Positions 19,289-27,985 of a stretch of 64,000 nt of DNA are shown in pieces (the first letter of the stretch is position 1; each line of letters starts with the position of its first letter). The DNA is from Demequina globuliformis (GTDB lineage Bacteria > Actinomycetota > Actinomycetes > Actinomycetales > Demequinaceae), in contig NZ_BBRG01000001.1 of assembly GCF_000975155.1 (NCBI RefSeq), forward strand, positions 913,999 to 977,998, in the 5' to 3' direction. Under the pieces are notes generated by a model. It was not told the origin of the DNA. It saw only the letters and a list, made by a program, of their open reading frames with translations, and ran no database searches. A program made the translations under genes and the position numbers.

Positions 19289-19318
19289 TCGCCTCATTTC
19301 CTTACGAAAGGACGCGCG

Positions 19319-20743
19319 ATGACGCTCGTCGCCGGAGTCGACTCCTCGACCCAAAGCTGCAAAGTGGTCGTGCGCGACCTCGACACCGGCGAGGTGGTGC
19401 GCACGGGCCGTGCCTCGCACCCCGACGGCACGGCAGTGGATCCCGCCGCATGGTGGGAGGCGCTTCAGTCGGCGGCCGCGGACGCCGGCGGCCTAGGCGA
19501 CATCGCGGCCATCTCGGTGGGCGGCCAGCAACACGGCATGGTTGCGCTCGACGCCGATGGACGAGTGGTGCGGGACGCGCTGCTGTGGAACGACACCCGC
19601 TCCGCCGGCGCAGCCGAGGACCTGATCGCTGAGTACGGCGCCGAATCGCTCGTCGAGCGCACGGGGCTGGTGCCGGTCGCCTCCTTCACGTCCACGAAGC
19701 TGCGCTGGCTGCGTGACAACGAGCCAGACAATGCGGCGCGCGTCGCTGCTGTGGCGCTCCCGCACGACTGGCTCACGTGGCGCCTGCGCGGCTACGGACC
19801 CGCTGACGAATCGCCGCTGGGTCCGGTTCTCGATGAACTCGCGACGGACCGGTCCGACGCATCCGGCACCGGCTATTGGAACCCCGCCACCGGCGAGTAC
19901 GACCGCGAGCTGCTTGTCGCGGCATTGGGACACGACTGCGTCCTCCCGCGTGTCCTGGGGCCATCGCAGCAGGCCGGGCGCGGCATCAGCGGGCTCGAGC
20001 CACAGGGCGCCGATGTTGTGGTGGGCCCCGGTGCAGGTGACAACGCGGGCGCGGCGCTGGGGCTTGGGGCCGTGACCGGTGACGTGGTGGTGTCGATCGG
20101 CACGTCCGGCACGGTCTTTGGGGTGTCAGCTGAGCCGGCGCGCGACGCGAGTGGGGTCGTGGCCGGATTCGCCGACGCCTCGGGGGCATTCCTGCCGTTG
20201 GTGGCGACCCTCAACGCGGCGCGCGTGCTTGATGCGTTTGCACGGGTGCTCGGGGTGACTCACGATGAGCTCGGCGCGCTTGCGCTCGACGCCGAGCCCG
20301 GCGCAGGCGGCGCGGTGCTCGTGCCCTACTTCGAAGGCGAACGCACGCCCAACCTCCCGGATGCGACCGCATCGCTCACGGGCCTGACGTTGGCATCGAC
20401 CACCCGTGAGAACCTGGCGCGGGCGGCGATTGAGGGCATGCTGTGCGGCTTGGCGGACGGCCTCGACGCGGTGCGCGAGCAGGGCCTGTCGCCTCAGCGC
20501 CTGCTCCTGGTCGGCGGTGCGGCTCAGAACGAGGCCGTGCAGACCATTGCGGCGCAGGTGTTCGACGCGCCGGTCGAGGTGCCCGAGCCCGCCGAGTACG
20601 TCGCCCTTGGCGCCACTGTCCAGGCGGCGTGGGCGCTCACGGGCGAGCGGCCGGCTTGGGAGGTGTCGATCGTGGCATCGCCGCCGGTCGACACCCGCGA
20701 TCACATCCGCAGCGCCTACCGCCAGATGGCTCCATCTCGCTGA
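19319..20743 (+). CDS. xylB: Xylulokinase
   Basis: A 474-residue FGGY-family kinase phosphorylating D-xylulose to xylulose 5-phosphate for the pentose phosphate pathway. The N-terminal ATP-site start [13 protein letters not shown] and the LLWNDTRS segment are typical, and [15 protein letters not shown] carries the catalytic aspartate. The start ATG has AAAGGA upstream; an earlier in-frame start would read through the hairpin. It follows xylA in the same direction. The last codons and stop are part of a copy of the palindromic element found elsewhere in the window. Confidence 0.95.
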   Translation: MTLVAGVDSSTQSCKVVVRDLDTGEVVRTGRASHPDGTAVDPAAWWEALQSAAADAGGLGDIAAISVGGQQHGMVALDADGRVVRDALLWNDTRSAGAAEDLIAEYGAESLVERTGLVPVASFTSTKLRWLRDNEPDNAARVAAVALPHDWLTWRLRGYGPADESPLGPVLDELATDRSDASGTGYWNPATGEYDRELLVAALGHDCVLPRVLGPSQQAGRGISGLEPQGADVVVGPGAGDNAGAALGLGAVTGDVVVSIGTSGTVFGVSAEPARDASGVVAGFADASGAFLPLVATLNAARVLDAFARVLGVTHDELGALALDAEPGAGGAVLVPYFEGERTPNLPDATASLTGLTLASTTRENLARAAIEGMLCGLADGLDAVREQGLSPQRLLLVGGAAQNEAVQTIAAQVFDAPVEVPEPAEYVALGATVQAAWALTGERPAWEVSIVASPPVDTRDHIRSAYRQMAPSR

Positions 20744-20804
20744 TGCCGACGCATTCCGGCGTTCTTCGCGCCGCTCATCCCTGCTTGCTGCTCATCGGAG
20801 CCTG

Positions 20805-20858
20805 AAATGGAGCACCGGCCGCCATACACGATCAAAGTTGGCGGCCTGTGCTCCGTTT
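20805..20858. terminator. Long hairpin after xylB
   Basis: Arms 20805-20824 and 20839-20858 pair over 20 bp with two mismatches around a 14-base loop. It lies between xylB and the convergent small membrane gene. It probably ends transcription on either side. No long T-tract is present. Confidence 0.65.
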
Positions 20859-20882
20859 CGCGCGTTCGTCGACACATTCGCA

Positions 20883-21266
20883 CTACGCGTTCGGCTCGTA
20901 CAGGCTGCGTTCCGCGAAGGTGGCGGCGTCTGGGCGGCCGTGCGCGCTCCCGGTGCTCGCTGACACCTCGCCGGTCTCCCGCGCCTGCCCCCACTGGTGA
21001 CCCTGGACGACCTGACCGATGCGTGGCCCAAGCGTATTGATAATGATGGCGGCCGCGACCAAGGCGGCACTGAGCATCAGCGGGAATGTAGCGAGCATCC
21101 AGGTCACTGCGCTGGCCACGTAGTACCACCCGGGCACCGCTTCCCAGTCCAACAGCCAGTCGCCAAACATCCAATTCGTGATGGGGGTGGTGGCCGCCTG
21201 CGCCACGACTCCAAATGCAAGCGCTCCGAGCGCCGCCCACAAGCATGACTTCGCCGCCTTCTCCAC
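20883..21266 (-). CDS. Small membrane protein of unknown function
   Basis: A 127-residue protein. The start is set at a GTG preceded by AGAGAGGTGGGG; a GTG three codons earlier is an alternative, and still longer versions would overlap tRNA-Pro. Two hydrophobic segments (about residues 6-26 and 48-80) flank a Trp-rich turn containing NWMFGDWLLDW. The C-terminal tail is polar. It is encoded alone between xylB and tRNA-Pro. No family is recognised. Confidence 0.6.
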   Translation of the reverse strand: MEKAAKSCLWAALGALAFGVVAQAATTPITNWMFGDWLLDWEAVPGWYYVASAVTWMLATFPLMLSAALVAAAIIINTLGPRIGQVVQGHQWGQARETGEVSASTGSAHGRPDAATFAERSLYEPNA

Positions 21267-21367
21267 GATCCCCACCTCTCTTGGGGCACGCCTAGCGCCC
21301 CGGTCGTAGCCCGACGGTAGTGCGGAAGCCGCTGCGAGGTGGAAGAAAATGCTTGTCTCGTTCGCGA

Positions 21368-21394
21368 AAAACAGCGAAATGGAGCCACTTGGCG
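21368..21394 (+). repeat. 27-bp palindromic element, variant copy near tRNA-Pro
   Basis: This copy differs from the 27-mer at 10651 by two bases (C to G in the first arm, T to C in the second). It lies directly beside the tRNA-Pro terminator hairpin. Confidence 0.7.
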
Positions 21395-21432
21395 AAAAAG
21401 GGCCGATGCCCGGGTCACCCGAGCATCGGCCC
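21395..21432 (-). terminator. Terminator of tRNA-Pro built from an inverted pair of the 9-mer
   Basis: On the minus strand the 10-bp arms GGGCCGATGC and GCATCGGCCC, extended by CGGGT/ACCCG, form a hairpin followed by TTTTT. Both outer arms are exact copies of the dispersed GCATCGGCC motif in opposite orientation. Confidence 0.8.
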
Positions 21433-21438
21433 TTCTCT

Positions 21439-21515
<77 letters not shown>

Positions 21516-21556
21516 AAATTCAGCCGTGCCAGGATACCTGATTCACGGCGGGCCGC

Positions 21557-22456
21557 CTAACCGCGCGGTAGCAGCGTGAGCATCGTCGCCTCCGGACGGC
21601 ACGCGAAGCGCACCGGGGCGTACGGCGACGTGCCGAGCCCCGCGGACACGTGAAGCCACGCGCTGTCCTCGCCGCCGGGGGCGTCGGGACGCGGCCCGGG
21701 CCACCCGTGCAGACCCGAGGCACGGGACGTGTCCAGGTCACAGTTCGTGACCAGCGCACCCATGCCGGGCACACAGACCTGGCCACCATGCGTATGGCCC
21801 GCAATCAGGACATCGGCCCCGTCACCGTGCAGCGCGCCCAGAGCACGCAGGTACGGAGCGTGTGTCACGCCAATGCGAAGGTCGCCACGGTCAGGCTCGG
21901 GCGCGGGAATCGCGTCCCGCTCCAGGTGGGGATCGTCGAGGCCCACGAAGGTCAGGCGCGACCCCATGACCGTCAACTCGCCGCGCGCGTTGTTCAAGTC
22001 GAGCCAGCCTGCCCCTGTCATGCCGGATGTGAGGCGCTCGATGTCGTGCTCCGCCTCGTCTCCCCGAACCTTGGTGGGTGCGGTGAAGTACGTGAAGGGG
22101 TTCTTGGGTCGTGGCGCGTAGTAGTCGTTCGAGCCGTGGACGAACACCCCCGGGAAGTCGAGGAGGGGCTCCATCGCGTCCAGAACTGCGGGGACCGCGT
22201 CCAGGTGCGCGAGGTTGTCGCCCGTGTTGATCACGAGGTCGGGGCGGAAGTGCGCAAGGTCGCGCACCCACTCAACCTTGCGGCGCTGGCCCGGCGTCAT
22301 GTGGAGGTCGGACAGGTGCAGGATGCGCACTGGCCGGCTGCCAGGAGCCAGCGCCTGAGCCGACACCTGGCGCACGGTGAAGGACTGAGCCTCCACCAAT
22401 CCCCAGGCGAGTGCCCCGGAAGCAGCGAGACCAACCGCGGTAGCGGCGCGCTTCAT
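21557..22456 (-). CDS. Metallophosphoesterase
   Basis: A 299-residue calcineurin-like phosphoesterase. Metal-site motifs appear in order: LSDLH (Asp50, His52), GDN (Asp80, Asn81), GSND (Asn110), a later histidine in VTHAP, and GHTHGG. An N-terminal hydrophobic segment (about 6-24) suggests membrane anchoring or export. The YkuE/YaeI-like group includes UDP-diacylglucosamine-like and cyclic nucleotide phosphodiesterases, but the substrate is not evident. It lies immediately downstream of the penicillin-binding protein gene, as often seen in actinobacteria. Confidence 0.88.
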   Translation of the reverse strand: MKRAATAVGLAASGALAWGLVEAQSFTVRQVSAQALAPGSRPVRILHLSDLHMTPGQRRKVEWVRDLAHFRPDLVINTGDNLAHLDAVPAVLDAMEPLLDFPGVFVHGSNDYYAPRPKNPFTYFTAPTKVRGDEAEHDIERLTSGMTGAGWLDLNNARGELTVMGSRLTFVGLDDPHLERDAIPAPEPDRGDLRIGVTHAPYLRALGALHGDGADVLIAGHTHGGQVCVPGMGALVTNCDLDTSRASGLHGWPGPRPDAPGGEDSAWLHVSAGLGTSPYAPVRFACRPEATMLTLLPRG

Positions 22457-22501
22457 CGATCACCCTTTCGTGGTGTGCAGGCGGGGGTGGCGACCACCCC
22501 G

Positions 22502-25156
22502 CTAGTCATCGTCGTTGCCGCGACCGTTGCCGTTGCCGTTCCCGTTACCGTTACCGCCAGGCAGCGGGCAGGCCTCGTTGGTGTCTTCGTTCCACCAGTC
22601 GCTGTCGTCGGCGCACTGCTTGCCCTTGTCCTCCTCTTCCTCAACCCAGCCCTCGGGCGGGTTGGAGGAGAACTCAGCCGGAGGCCACGAGCTGCCCCAG
22701 TAGTCACTTGGCGCCTCGGACTTGTCCCAGCCCTCTGGCCACTTGGTCCACCAGCTGGGCCGGCTTTGGGTCGACAGCTGGATGGTGATGGTCGTGCCGG
22801 GGGTCATCATGGCGCCGGATCCAGGCGACTGCGTCATGACCGTGCCCTCTTCGACATTGGGCGCGTAGACCCGGGAGTCGGACACAGAGATCTGGAAGCC
22901 ACTCTCGTTGGCGACCTTGCGTGCCCACCACTCGGTCGAGTCGGTCACGTACGGTACGCGGACGGGAACGCCGTTGAGGATCTCGTCGGTCGGCTCGTCG
23001 AAGTCAGAGATCTCGGTGCCGTCAAGCGCGCGGCTCATGAAGTCGGACCAGGTAGGACCGGCGATCGTGGAGCCGTACACGTAGTTGTACCAACGGTCGT
23101 TGATGGTGACGAACTGCTGCTCCACGTCTTCATCGGGGTTGCCGAGCCAGAACACGGACACCAAGTCAGGCGTGAAGCCCGCGAACCAGGTGTGCTTGTT
23201 GTTGTTGGCCGTTCCCGTCTTTCCAGCTGCCGGGCGGCTGTCCTCGAGCGGGAAGAACCGCCCTGAGCCTTCCGTCATCACGCCCTGCATCGCGTAGGTG
23301 ACGCCGTCGGCGACCTCCTTCGAGATGGCCTGGCGGCAGTCAGGCTGGGGAACGTCGAGTTCATTGCCCTCAGCATCGGTGATCGACTTGATCGCGAGCG
23401 GCTCGCAGTGGATGCCGTCGTTGGCGAAGGTCTGGTAGATGCCGGCCATGGTCAGCGGCGAGGAGTTCTGCGGTCCCAGCACGGAGGAAGGCACCAGCTC
23501 AAAGTCGGCGCCGTCGGCGCGCTCAAAGCCCATCGCCTCAGCGGTGTCACGCACGTCACACAGGTCCAGCTGGCTTGCCATCGCCGCGTATGCGGTGTTG
23601 ATCGAGTCTGCCGTGGCCTTCATTACGGTCATCTGGCCGCGGTTGTCGGCGTCGACGTTGCCTGGCTTCCATGGCTTCTGCCCCACGAGCACGGGGCCCT
23701 CACACGTTTCCGTCCAGTTCTCGCTGGTCCACTCTTGCTGGCGGCCGGAGACGTACTGGTTGAGCGAGTGACCTGTCTCCAGCCAGTTGGCGAGGATCAC
23801 GGTCTTGAAGGTCGATCCCGGGGAGAATCCCTTCGAGCCACCCCACTCGCGGTCGACTGCGTAGTTGATCGACGTGGAGTTCTCCGCCTCCGCGGACGGG
23901 TCAAAGATGCGGTTCTGCGCCATCGACAAGATCTCACCCGTGGACGGCTCCAGCGCGACCATGGCCATCGCGAATCCGTTGGGGTCGTCGGCAGGCAGGG
24001 AGTCGTACAGCTCTTCGTTCGCGATGCGCTGCTTACCGATGTCGAGGGTCGTGACGATGTCGAGTCCACCACGCAGCAACAGGTCGCGGCCGTTCTGGTC
24101 GTCAGTGTTGAAGACCTCGTCCTTGGCAATCACCTTCGTGACGTAGTCACAGAAGAACGGAGCGTCTTGCGAGGCGGCGCATGACGACAGCGGGCGGGAC
24201 ACGTCAAGGGTGTCCTGCACGGGTACCGCTTCATACTCGTCGAACTCGGCCTGAGTGAGCATGTCCTGCTCGAGCATGGTGCCCAGCACCGTGTCGCGGC
24301 GCTTCTCTGCATCTTCGTAGTTGTCTTCACCGTCGAAGGTCCGGGTGGGGTCCCACCGGGACGGGTTCTGGGTCACGCCGGCGATGGTCGCGGCCTCGAC
24401 GGCGTTAAGTTCCTTCGCGGGCTTAGAGAAGTAGTACTGCGCGGCAGCCTCGACGCCGTAAATGTTGGGGCCAAACTGCGCGATGTTGAGGTACTGCTGG
24501 AGGATCTCCTCCTTCGCGCAGTCCACGCCGGGGTTGTCGCCGGAACACTCGTTGCCCAGTGACTCGGTGAGGTTCTCTTCCAGGCCAAGCGCAAGGCGCC
24601 ACTCGCGGATCTTGCGCGCGAGCGAGACCTCAGTCGCGGCGTCGGCTGCCTCGTCGTCCTCGGCGTTTTCCGCAGCGGTGCGGAGCTTGTTCTTCACGAG
24701 CTGCTGGGTCAGGGTCGAGGCACCGGGGTTGGAGTCAGAGGTGAGGTTCGTATATGCGGCGGACATGACGCCTTCGCCATCCACGCCGTTGTGCTCCCAG
24801 AAGCGCTTGTCCTCAACGGCGACGATCGCCTGCTGCATCCACGGCGAGATTTCCTCAAGCGGGACCACGACGCGGTTCTGGTCGTAGAACGTCGCCAACA
24901 ATGTGGTGCCGTCGGAGGCGTAAATGTTGGACTGCTGAGGGAGTTGCACGTCCTGAAGTTCCGCCGGGAGTTCCTCGAAGAGTTCCGAGGTACCCGACGC
25001 CGCGGAGCTCGCGACGGTCGCAGCGGGCAGCGCGATGCCGGCGATCAAGAAACCGCCGATGACGGAGAAGGCGACGAATGCGACCAGCGCGCTAGCGAGC
25101 TGCACAACAGTCACACGGCCATCGCGGCGCGCGTCGTCAGACGTGAAAAAACCCAT
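22502..25156 (-). CDS. ponA: Bifunctional penicillin-binding protein with PASTA domain
   Basis: An 884-residue class A PBP that polymerises and cross-links peptidoglycan outside the membrane. A short cytoplasmic start and one membrane helix (about 17-48) precede the GT51 transglycosylase, with catalytic Glu115 in VEDKRFWEHNGVD. The transpeptidase has SxxK at Ser448-Lys451, SIN at 518-520 and KTGT at 646-649. One PASTA repeat lies at about 740-800, where the sequence has Asn-Val-Glu-Glu-Gly and PGTTITIQLS. The C terminus is Trp/Glu-rich and ends in Gly-Asn repeats encoded by CCGTTG-like hexamers at about 22524-22558. It is divergent from a 50-residue gene. Confidence 0.95.
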   Translation of the reverse strand: MGFFTSDDARRDGRVTVVQLASALVAFVAFSVIGGFLIAGIALPAATVASSAASGTSELFEELPAELQDVQLPQQSNIYASDGTTLLATFYDQNRVVVPLEEISPWMQQAIVAVEDKRFWEHNGVDGEGVMSAAYTNLTSDSNPGASTLTQQLVKNKLRTAAENAEDDEAADAATEVSLARKIREWRLALGLEENLTESLGNECSGDNPGVDCAKEEILQQYLNIAQFGPNIYGVEAAAQYYFSKPAKELNAVEAATIAGVTQNPSRWDPTRTFDGEDNYEDAEKRRDTVLGTMLEQDMLTQAEFDEYEAVPVQDTLDVSRPLSSCAASQDAPFFCDYVTKVIAKDEVFNTDDQNGRDLLLRGGLDIVTTLDIGKQRIANEELYDSLPADDPNGFAMAMVALEPSTGEILSMAQNRIFDPSAEAENSTSINYAVDREWGGSKGFSPGSTFKTVILANWLETGHSLNQYVSGRQQEWTSENWTETCEGPVLVGQKPWKPGNVDADNRGQMTVMKATADSINTAYAAMASQLDLCDVRDTAEAMGFERADGADFELVPSSVLGPQNSSPLTMAGIYQTFANDGIHCEPLAIKSITDAEGNELDVPQPDCRQAISKEVADGVTYAMQGVMTEGSGRFFPLEDSRPAAGKTGTANNNKHTWFAGFTPDLVSVFWLGNPDEDVEQQFVTINDRWYNYVYGSTIAGPTWSDFMSRALDGTEISDFDEPTDEILNGVPVRVPYVTDSTEWWARKVANESGFQISVSDSRVYAPNVEEGTVMTQSPGSGAMMTPGTTITIQLSTQSRPSWWTKWPEGWDKSEAPSDYWGSSWPPAEFSSNPPEGWVEEEEDKGKQCADDSDWWNEDTNEACPLPGGNGNGNGNGNGRGNDDD
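22524..22558. repeat. Hexanucleotide repeat encoding a Gly-Asn tail
   Basis: Five to six imperfect copies of a hexamer (CCGTTG, CCGTTC, CCGTTA) sit at the 3' end of the penicillin-binding protein gene and encode alternating Gly-Asn. Copy number may vary by slippage; the tract stays in frame because each unit is six bases. Confidence 0.7.
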
Positions 25157-25232
25157 GAACCTACCTTACGTTGCCCGTGTAACGCTCCAGAGTGCCGGAA
25201 CGTTTCCGGCACGCGCGCGATACGCTCGTCGT

Positions 25233-25385
25233 ATGACGACCTGGGAATACGCCACTGTGCCGCTGATCGACCACGTGACCAAGCAGATCCTCGACCAGTG
25301 GGGCGAGGACGGCTGGGAACTGGTCCAGGTGATCACCGGCCCCACGGGGGGGCTGGTGGCCTATCTTAAGCGACCCAAGGCATGA
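25233..25385 (+). CDS. Small conserved protein, DUF4177-like
   Basis: A 50-residue protein beginning MTTWEYATVPL and containing the GEDGWELVQV pattern of the DUF4177 group, whose members are short beta-alpha-beta proteins of unknown role. Its TGA overlaps the ATG of the RidA-like gene. The upstream region has a TACGCT-like -10 very near the ATG and no ribosome site, so the message is probably leaderless. It is divergent from the penicillin-binding protein gene. Confidence 0.8.
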   Translation: MTTWEYATVPLIDHVTKQILDQWGEDGWELVQVITGPTGGLVAYLKRPKA

Positions 25386-25858
25386 GCGCACGGGCCCGTC
25401 TCGAAGCGCTAGGGCTCACGCTGCCTGAGGTCGCGACACCCGTCGGCACCTACGTGCCCGCGAAGGTGCACGGAGACCTGGTGTACACCTCCGGTCAGTT
25501 GCCGCTGGTCGACGGTGAACTGCTCGCAGTGGGGGTCGTGGGTCAGCGGTCGGGCGACGTGAGCCCCGAGCGAGCGCTGGAGTGTGCCCGCGCCGCCATC
25601 ATGAACGCCATTGCTGCCGTGGCCTCGGCCGCCGGCGGCATCGACTCCATCCAGTCGATCGTGAAGATCACCGGATTTGTGGCGTCGGCGCCTGGGTTCA
25701 CTGCGCAGCCTGCGGTGATCAATGGTGCGAGCGGGATTCTTGCTGATGTGTTTGGCGAGGCCGGTCGCCACGCGCGCTCGGCGGTGGGGGTCGCCTCGCT
25801 GCCGCTCGGCGCTCCCGTAGAGATCGAGATGATCGCGCAGGTGCGCTCGGCTTCCTAG
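25382..25858 (+). CDS. RidA-family protein (YjgF/YER057c/UK114)
   Basis: A 158-residue protein of the longer actinobacterial Rid type. RidA enzymes hydrolyse reactive enamine/imine intermediates released by PLP enzymes. The VYTSGQLPLVDGEL segment, the core ARSAVGVASLPLGAPVEIEM and the conserved arginine before SAVG are visible. It overlaps the preceding 50-residue gene by ATGA. A dispersed GCATCGGCC copy follows directly after its stop codon. Confidence 0.9.
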   Translation: MSARARLEALGLTLPEVATPVGTYVPAKVHGDLVYTSGQLPLVDGELLAVGVVGQRSGDVSPERALECARAAIMNAIAAVASAAGGIDSIQSIVKITGFVASAPGFTAQPAVINGASGILADVFGEAGRHARSAVGVASLPLGAPVEIEMIAQVRSAS

Positions 25859-25998
25859 GGCCGATGCCCGGGTCGCTTCCCGGCGGCACGGGTACGTGGG
25901 CTGCTGCAGTCATCACGCCGTGAGTGGCACTCCGAGCGCCGGTGAGGTGGCACGCCGAGCACCGGTGAAGTGGCACGAAATGGCTGTTTTAGCTGCCC

Positions 25999-26025
25999 AA
26001 AACAGCCAAATGGAGCCATTTGGCG
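25999..26025 (+). repeat. 27-bp palindromic intergenic element, copy 2
   Basis: The 27 bases are identical to those at 10651-10677. It lies between convergent genes (RidA-like and Crp-like). Nearby upstream TGGCTGTTTT (25981-25990) can pair with AAAACAGCCA at its start, enlarging the possible hairpin. GAAGTGGCAC occurs before it, as before copy 1. Confidence 0.8.
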
Positions 26026-26048
26026 GGGGAGGTGCGGGCGCGGCGGGG

Positions 26049-26741
26049 TTAGCGAGAGCGGGCGCGGAGGCGCTCGGGCTCGTACACGTCTACCGCGCCA
26101 ATGTGCACGTCGATCCACCCGCGACCGGCGAAGTCGGCGAGCGCCTTGTTCACCGTCTCGCGCGAGGCACCGACCAACTGCGCAAGTTCTTCCTGCGTGA
26201 GGCCGTGACGCACGGTCACATGGCCGCGCTCCATGCGGCCAAACCGGTGGCCGAGGTCGAGGATCGCCTTCGCGACACGACCGGGGACATCGGAGAACAC
26301 GAGGTCCGCCATCGAGTTGGACAGGCGGCGAATGCGCTGCGCCAGGGCGCGGTTGAGGTGGCTACCCATCTCGAGGTGGCCAGCGAGCCACTCGTCGAGT
26401 TCCTCCTTGGGAAGCTCATACACGACCGTGTCCTCAACGGCGTGGGCGCGCGCCACCCGCGGGCCGGGATCAAACACGGACAACTCGCCGAGCATGTCGC
26501 CCACACCAAGCAGCCCCAACAGGTTTTCGCGTCCATCGCGGGCAGTGCGGGCGAGCTTCACCTTGCCCTTGACGATGATGAACATCGCCGAGCCTTCATC
26601 GCCCTCGCTGAAGATCACGTCGCCTCGCGGCAACTCCATGCGCTCCATGCGCTCGATCAACGCGTGCGCGCTCGCGGCGTCCATGCCGCCCAGCAGAGGC
26701 GACGATCGCAGGAGCTGTTCCTCGCGCGTCGCGTCAGGCAT
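26049..26741 (-). CDS. Crp/Fnr-family regulator (GlxR/Cmr-like)
   Basis: A 230-residue regulator. The cyclic-nucleotide domain includes GELSVFDPGPRVARAHA (phosphate-binding cassette), and the C-terminal winged helix has LTQEELAQLVGASRETVNKA. These match actinobacterial cAMP-responsive global regulators adjacent to nth. The chosen ATG overlaps the upstream gene by 8 bases; a GTG 12 codons earlier is an alternative. It would bind palindromes related to TGTGA-N6-TCACA. Confidence 0.92.
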   Translation of the reverse strand: MPDATREEQLLRSSPLLGGMDAASAHALIERMERMELPRGDVIFSEGDEGSAMFIIVKGKVKLARTARDGRENLLGLLGVGDMLGELSVFDPGPRVARAHAVEDTVVYELPKEELDEWLAGHLEMGSHLNRALAQRIRRLSNSMADLVFSDVPGRVAKAILDLGHRFGRMERGHVTVRHGLTQEELAQLVGASRETVNKALADFAGRGWIDVHIGAVDVYEPERLRARSR

Positions 26742-27138
26742 GGCGGCCACTCTGAGCTTTCGCTCGATGCTGCTCACCCAGCGCCTTTACCATCTGTGCT
26801 GTCACCGCTTCCAGGTTCTCTTCCACTCGCGTCTCGTACGACTCTAGTCGGCTATCCAACGCAACGAGGGTCTCCACGCTGCTGGGTGTCGCACTCGGAG
26901 GCTCGGGCCATACCGAGCCCGCCAGTTCCGTGCTCGTGGGAGCGTCCGCTGCCAACGCCTCCCAGGCATCGGCCAAACCCAGGCGGTCGAGTTCGTCGGC
27001 GTCGGCCAATTGCGCTATCTCCAAGTCCTTACGGGCCTGGACCAGGCGACGCCACCATCGCACGCGAGCCAATTCGCGGCGCATCTCTTTGCGACTGTGG
27101 CGCAAGTGTGCGATCACAGCATCGTGCGCGGCCAACAA
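26734..27138 (-). CDS. Coiled-coil protein of unknown function upstream of crp
   Basis: A 134-residue protein beginning at a TTG with GGAGGTGA upstream; the adjacent second TTG is equally possible. The N-terminal half is rich in Arg, Lys and Glu and likely helical (about residues 4-50). A Pro/Ser-rich stretch follows, then a second helix (about 90-130). It overlaps the Crp-like gene and is probably cotranscribed with it. No family recognised. Confidence 0.6.
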   Translation of the reverse strand: MLAAHDAVIAHLRHSRKEMRRELARVRWWRRLVQARKDLEIAQLADADELDRLGLADAWEALAADAPTSTELAGSVWPEPPSATPSSVETLVALDSRLESYETRVEENLEAVTAQMVKALGEQHRAKAQSGRHA

Positions 27139-27233
27139 TCACCTCCGAGGACTCGCGGTCAAGCGCGGCGCTTCACCACTGGCAATATCGGCCAATGCGG
27201 TGCCGCCCTTGAGGGTCGCCTAGGGTTTGAGGC

Positions 27234-27938
27234 ATGGCTTCTCGCACTCCGCTCACCGTCGCCACCGCAGACATGGAGGCGCCGCCCGTGTCGCTCACCC
27301 GCCGTGCCCGCGCCGTGAACCGCGCTCTCGCGGAGGTCTACCCTGACGCGCACTGCGAATTGGACTACGAGACGCCGTTCCAACTACTCGTCGCGACCGT
27401 GCTGAGCGCTCAATGCACCGACGTCCGCGTCAACCAGGTCACGCCCGGACTGTTCGCCGTGTACCCCGATGCCCCAGCTATGGCCGCCGCCGACCGGGAC
27501 CGCCTCGAGGCTCTGATCAAGCCCACCGGGTTTTACCGCGCCAAAGCTGAATCGCTCTTGGGACTGTCGCGCGACCTCACGGAGAAGTACGACGGCGAGG
27601 TGCCAGGCAAACTCACGGACCTCGTGACGCTACGCGGCGTGGGGCGCAAGACCGCCAACGTGGTGCTCGGCAACGCCTTCGACGTGCCGGGAATCACCGT
27701 CGACACCCACATGGGACGTCTCGCCCGGCGGTTAGGCCTCACGGTGAACGAGGACCCTGTGGTCGTGGAGCGCGAACTCATGGCCCTCATTGAGCGCCGC
27801 GAGTGGACGCTGTGGTCCCACCGCGTCATCTTCCACGGACGCCGCCGCTGCAAGGCACGCAAGCCCGAGTGCGGCGAGTGCGAGATTGCTTCGATGTGCG
27901 CGAGCGCGCCCGGAGCGAAGGTTCGCCCGGCTACATAG
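27234..27938 (+). CDS. nth: Endonuclease III
   Basis: A 234-residue DNA glycosylase/AP lyase that removes oxidised pyrimidines. The helix-hairpin-helix [17 protein letters not shown] carries catalytic Lys139, and [13 protein letters not shown] carries Asp157. The iron-sulfur cluster ligands Cys206, Cys213, Cys216 and Cys222 follow C-x6-C-x2-C-x5-C. The N terminus is slightly longer than in E. coli; Met14 is an alternative start. It is divergent from the crp operon, a common actinobacterial layout. Confidence 0.96.
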   Translation: MASRTPLTVATADMEAPPVSLTRRARAVNRALAEVYPDAHCELDYETPFQLLVATVLSAQCTDVRVNQVTPGLFAVYPDAPAMAAADRDRLEALIKPTGFYRAKAESLLGLSRDLTEKYDGEVPGKLTDLVTLRGVGRKTANVVLGNAFDVPGITVDTHMGRLARRLGLTVNEDPVVVERELMALIERREWTLWSHRVIFHGRRRCKARKPECGECEIASMCASAPGAKVRPAT

Positions 27939-27951
27939 CCAGACGTGGGGG

Positions 27952-27980
27952 CGGGGACGCGACCGTTCGCCGCGTCCCCG
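27952..27980. terminator. Hairpin between nth and nhaA
   Basis: CGGGGACGCG at 27952 pairs with CGCGTCCCCG at 27971 around a 9-base loop, directly after nth and before the convergent end of nhaA. It is a likely shared terminator without a T-tract. Confidence 0.6.
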
Positions 27981-27985
27981 TCCGC

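Noticed and set aside
21650-23266. A 538-codon plus-strand frame opposite the phosphoesterase and penicillin-binding protein
   Set aside because: Both minus-strand genes have complete catalytic motifs; this frame crosses their junction.
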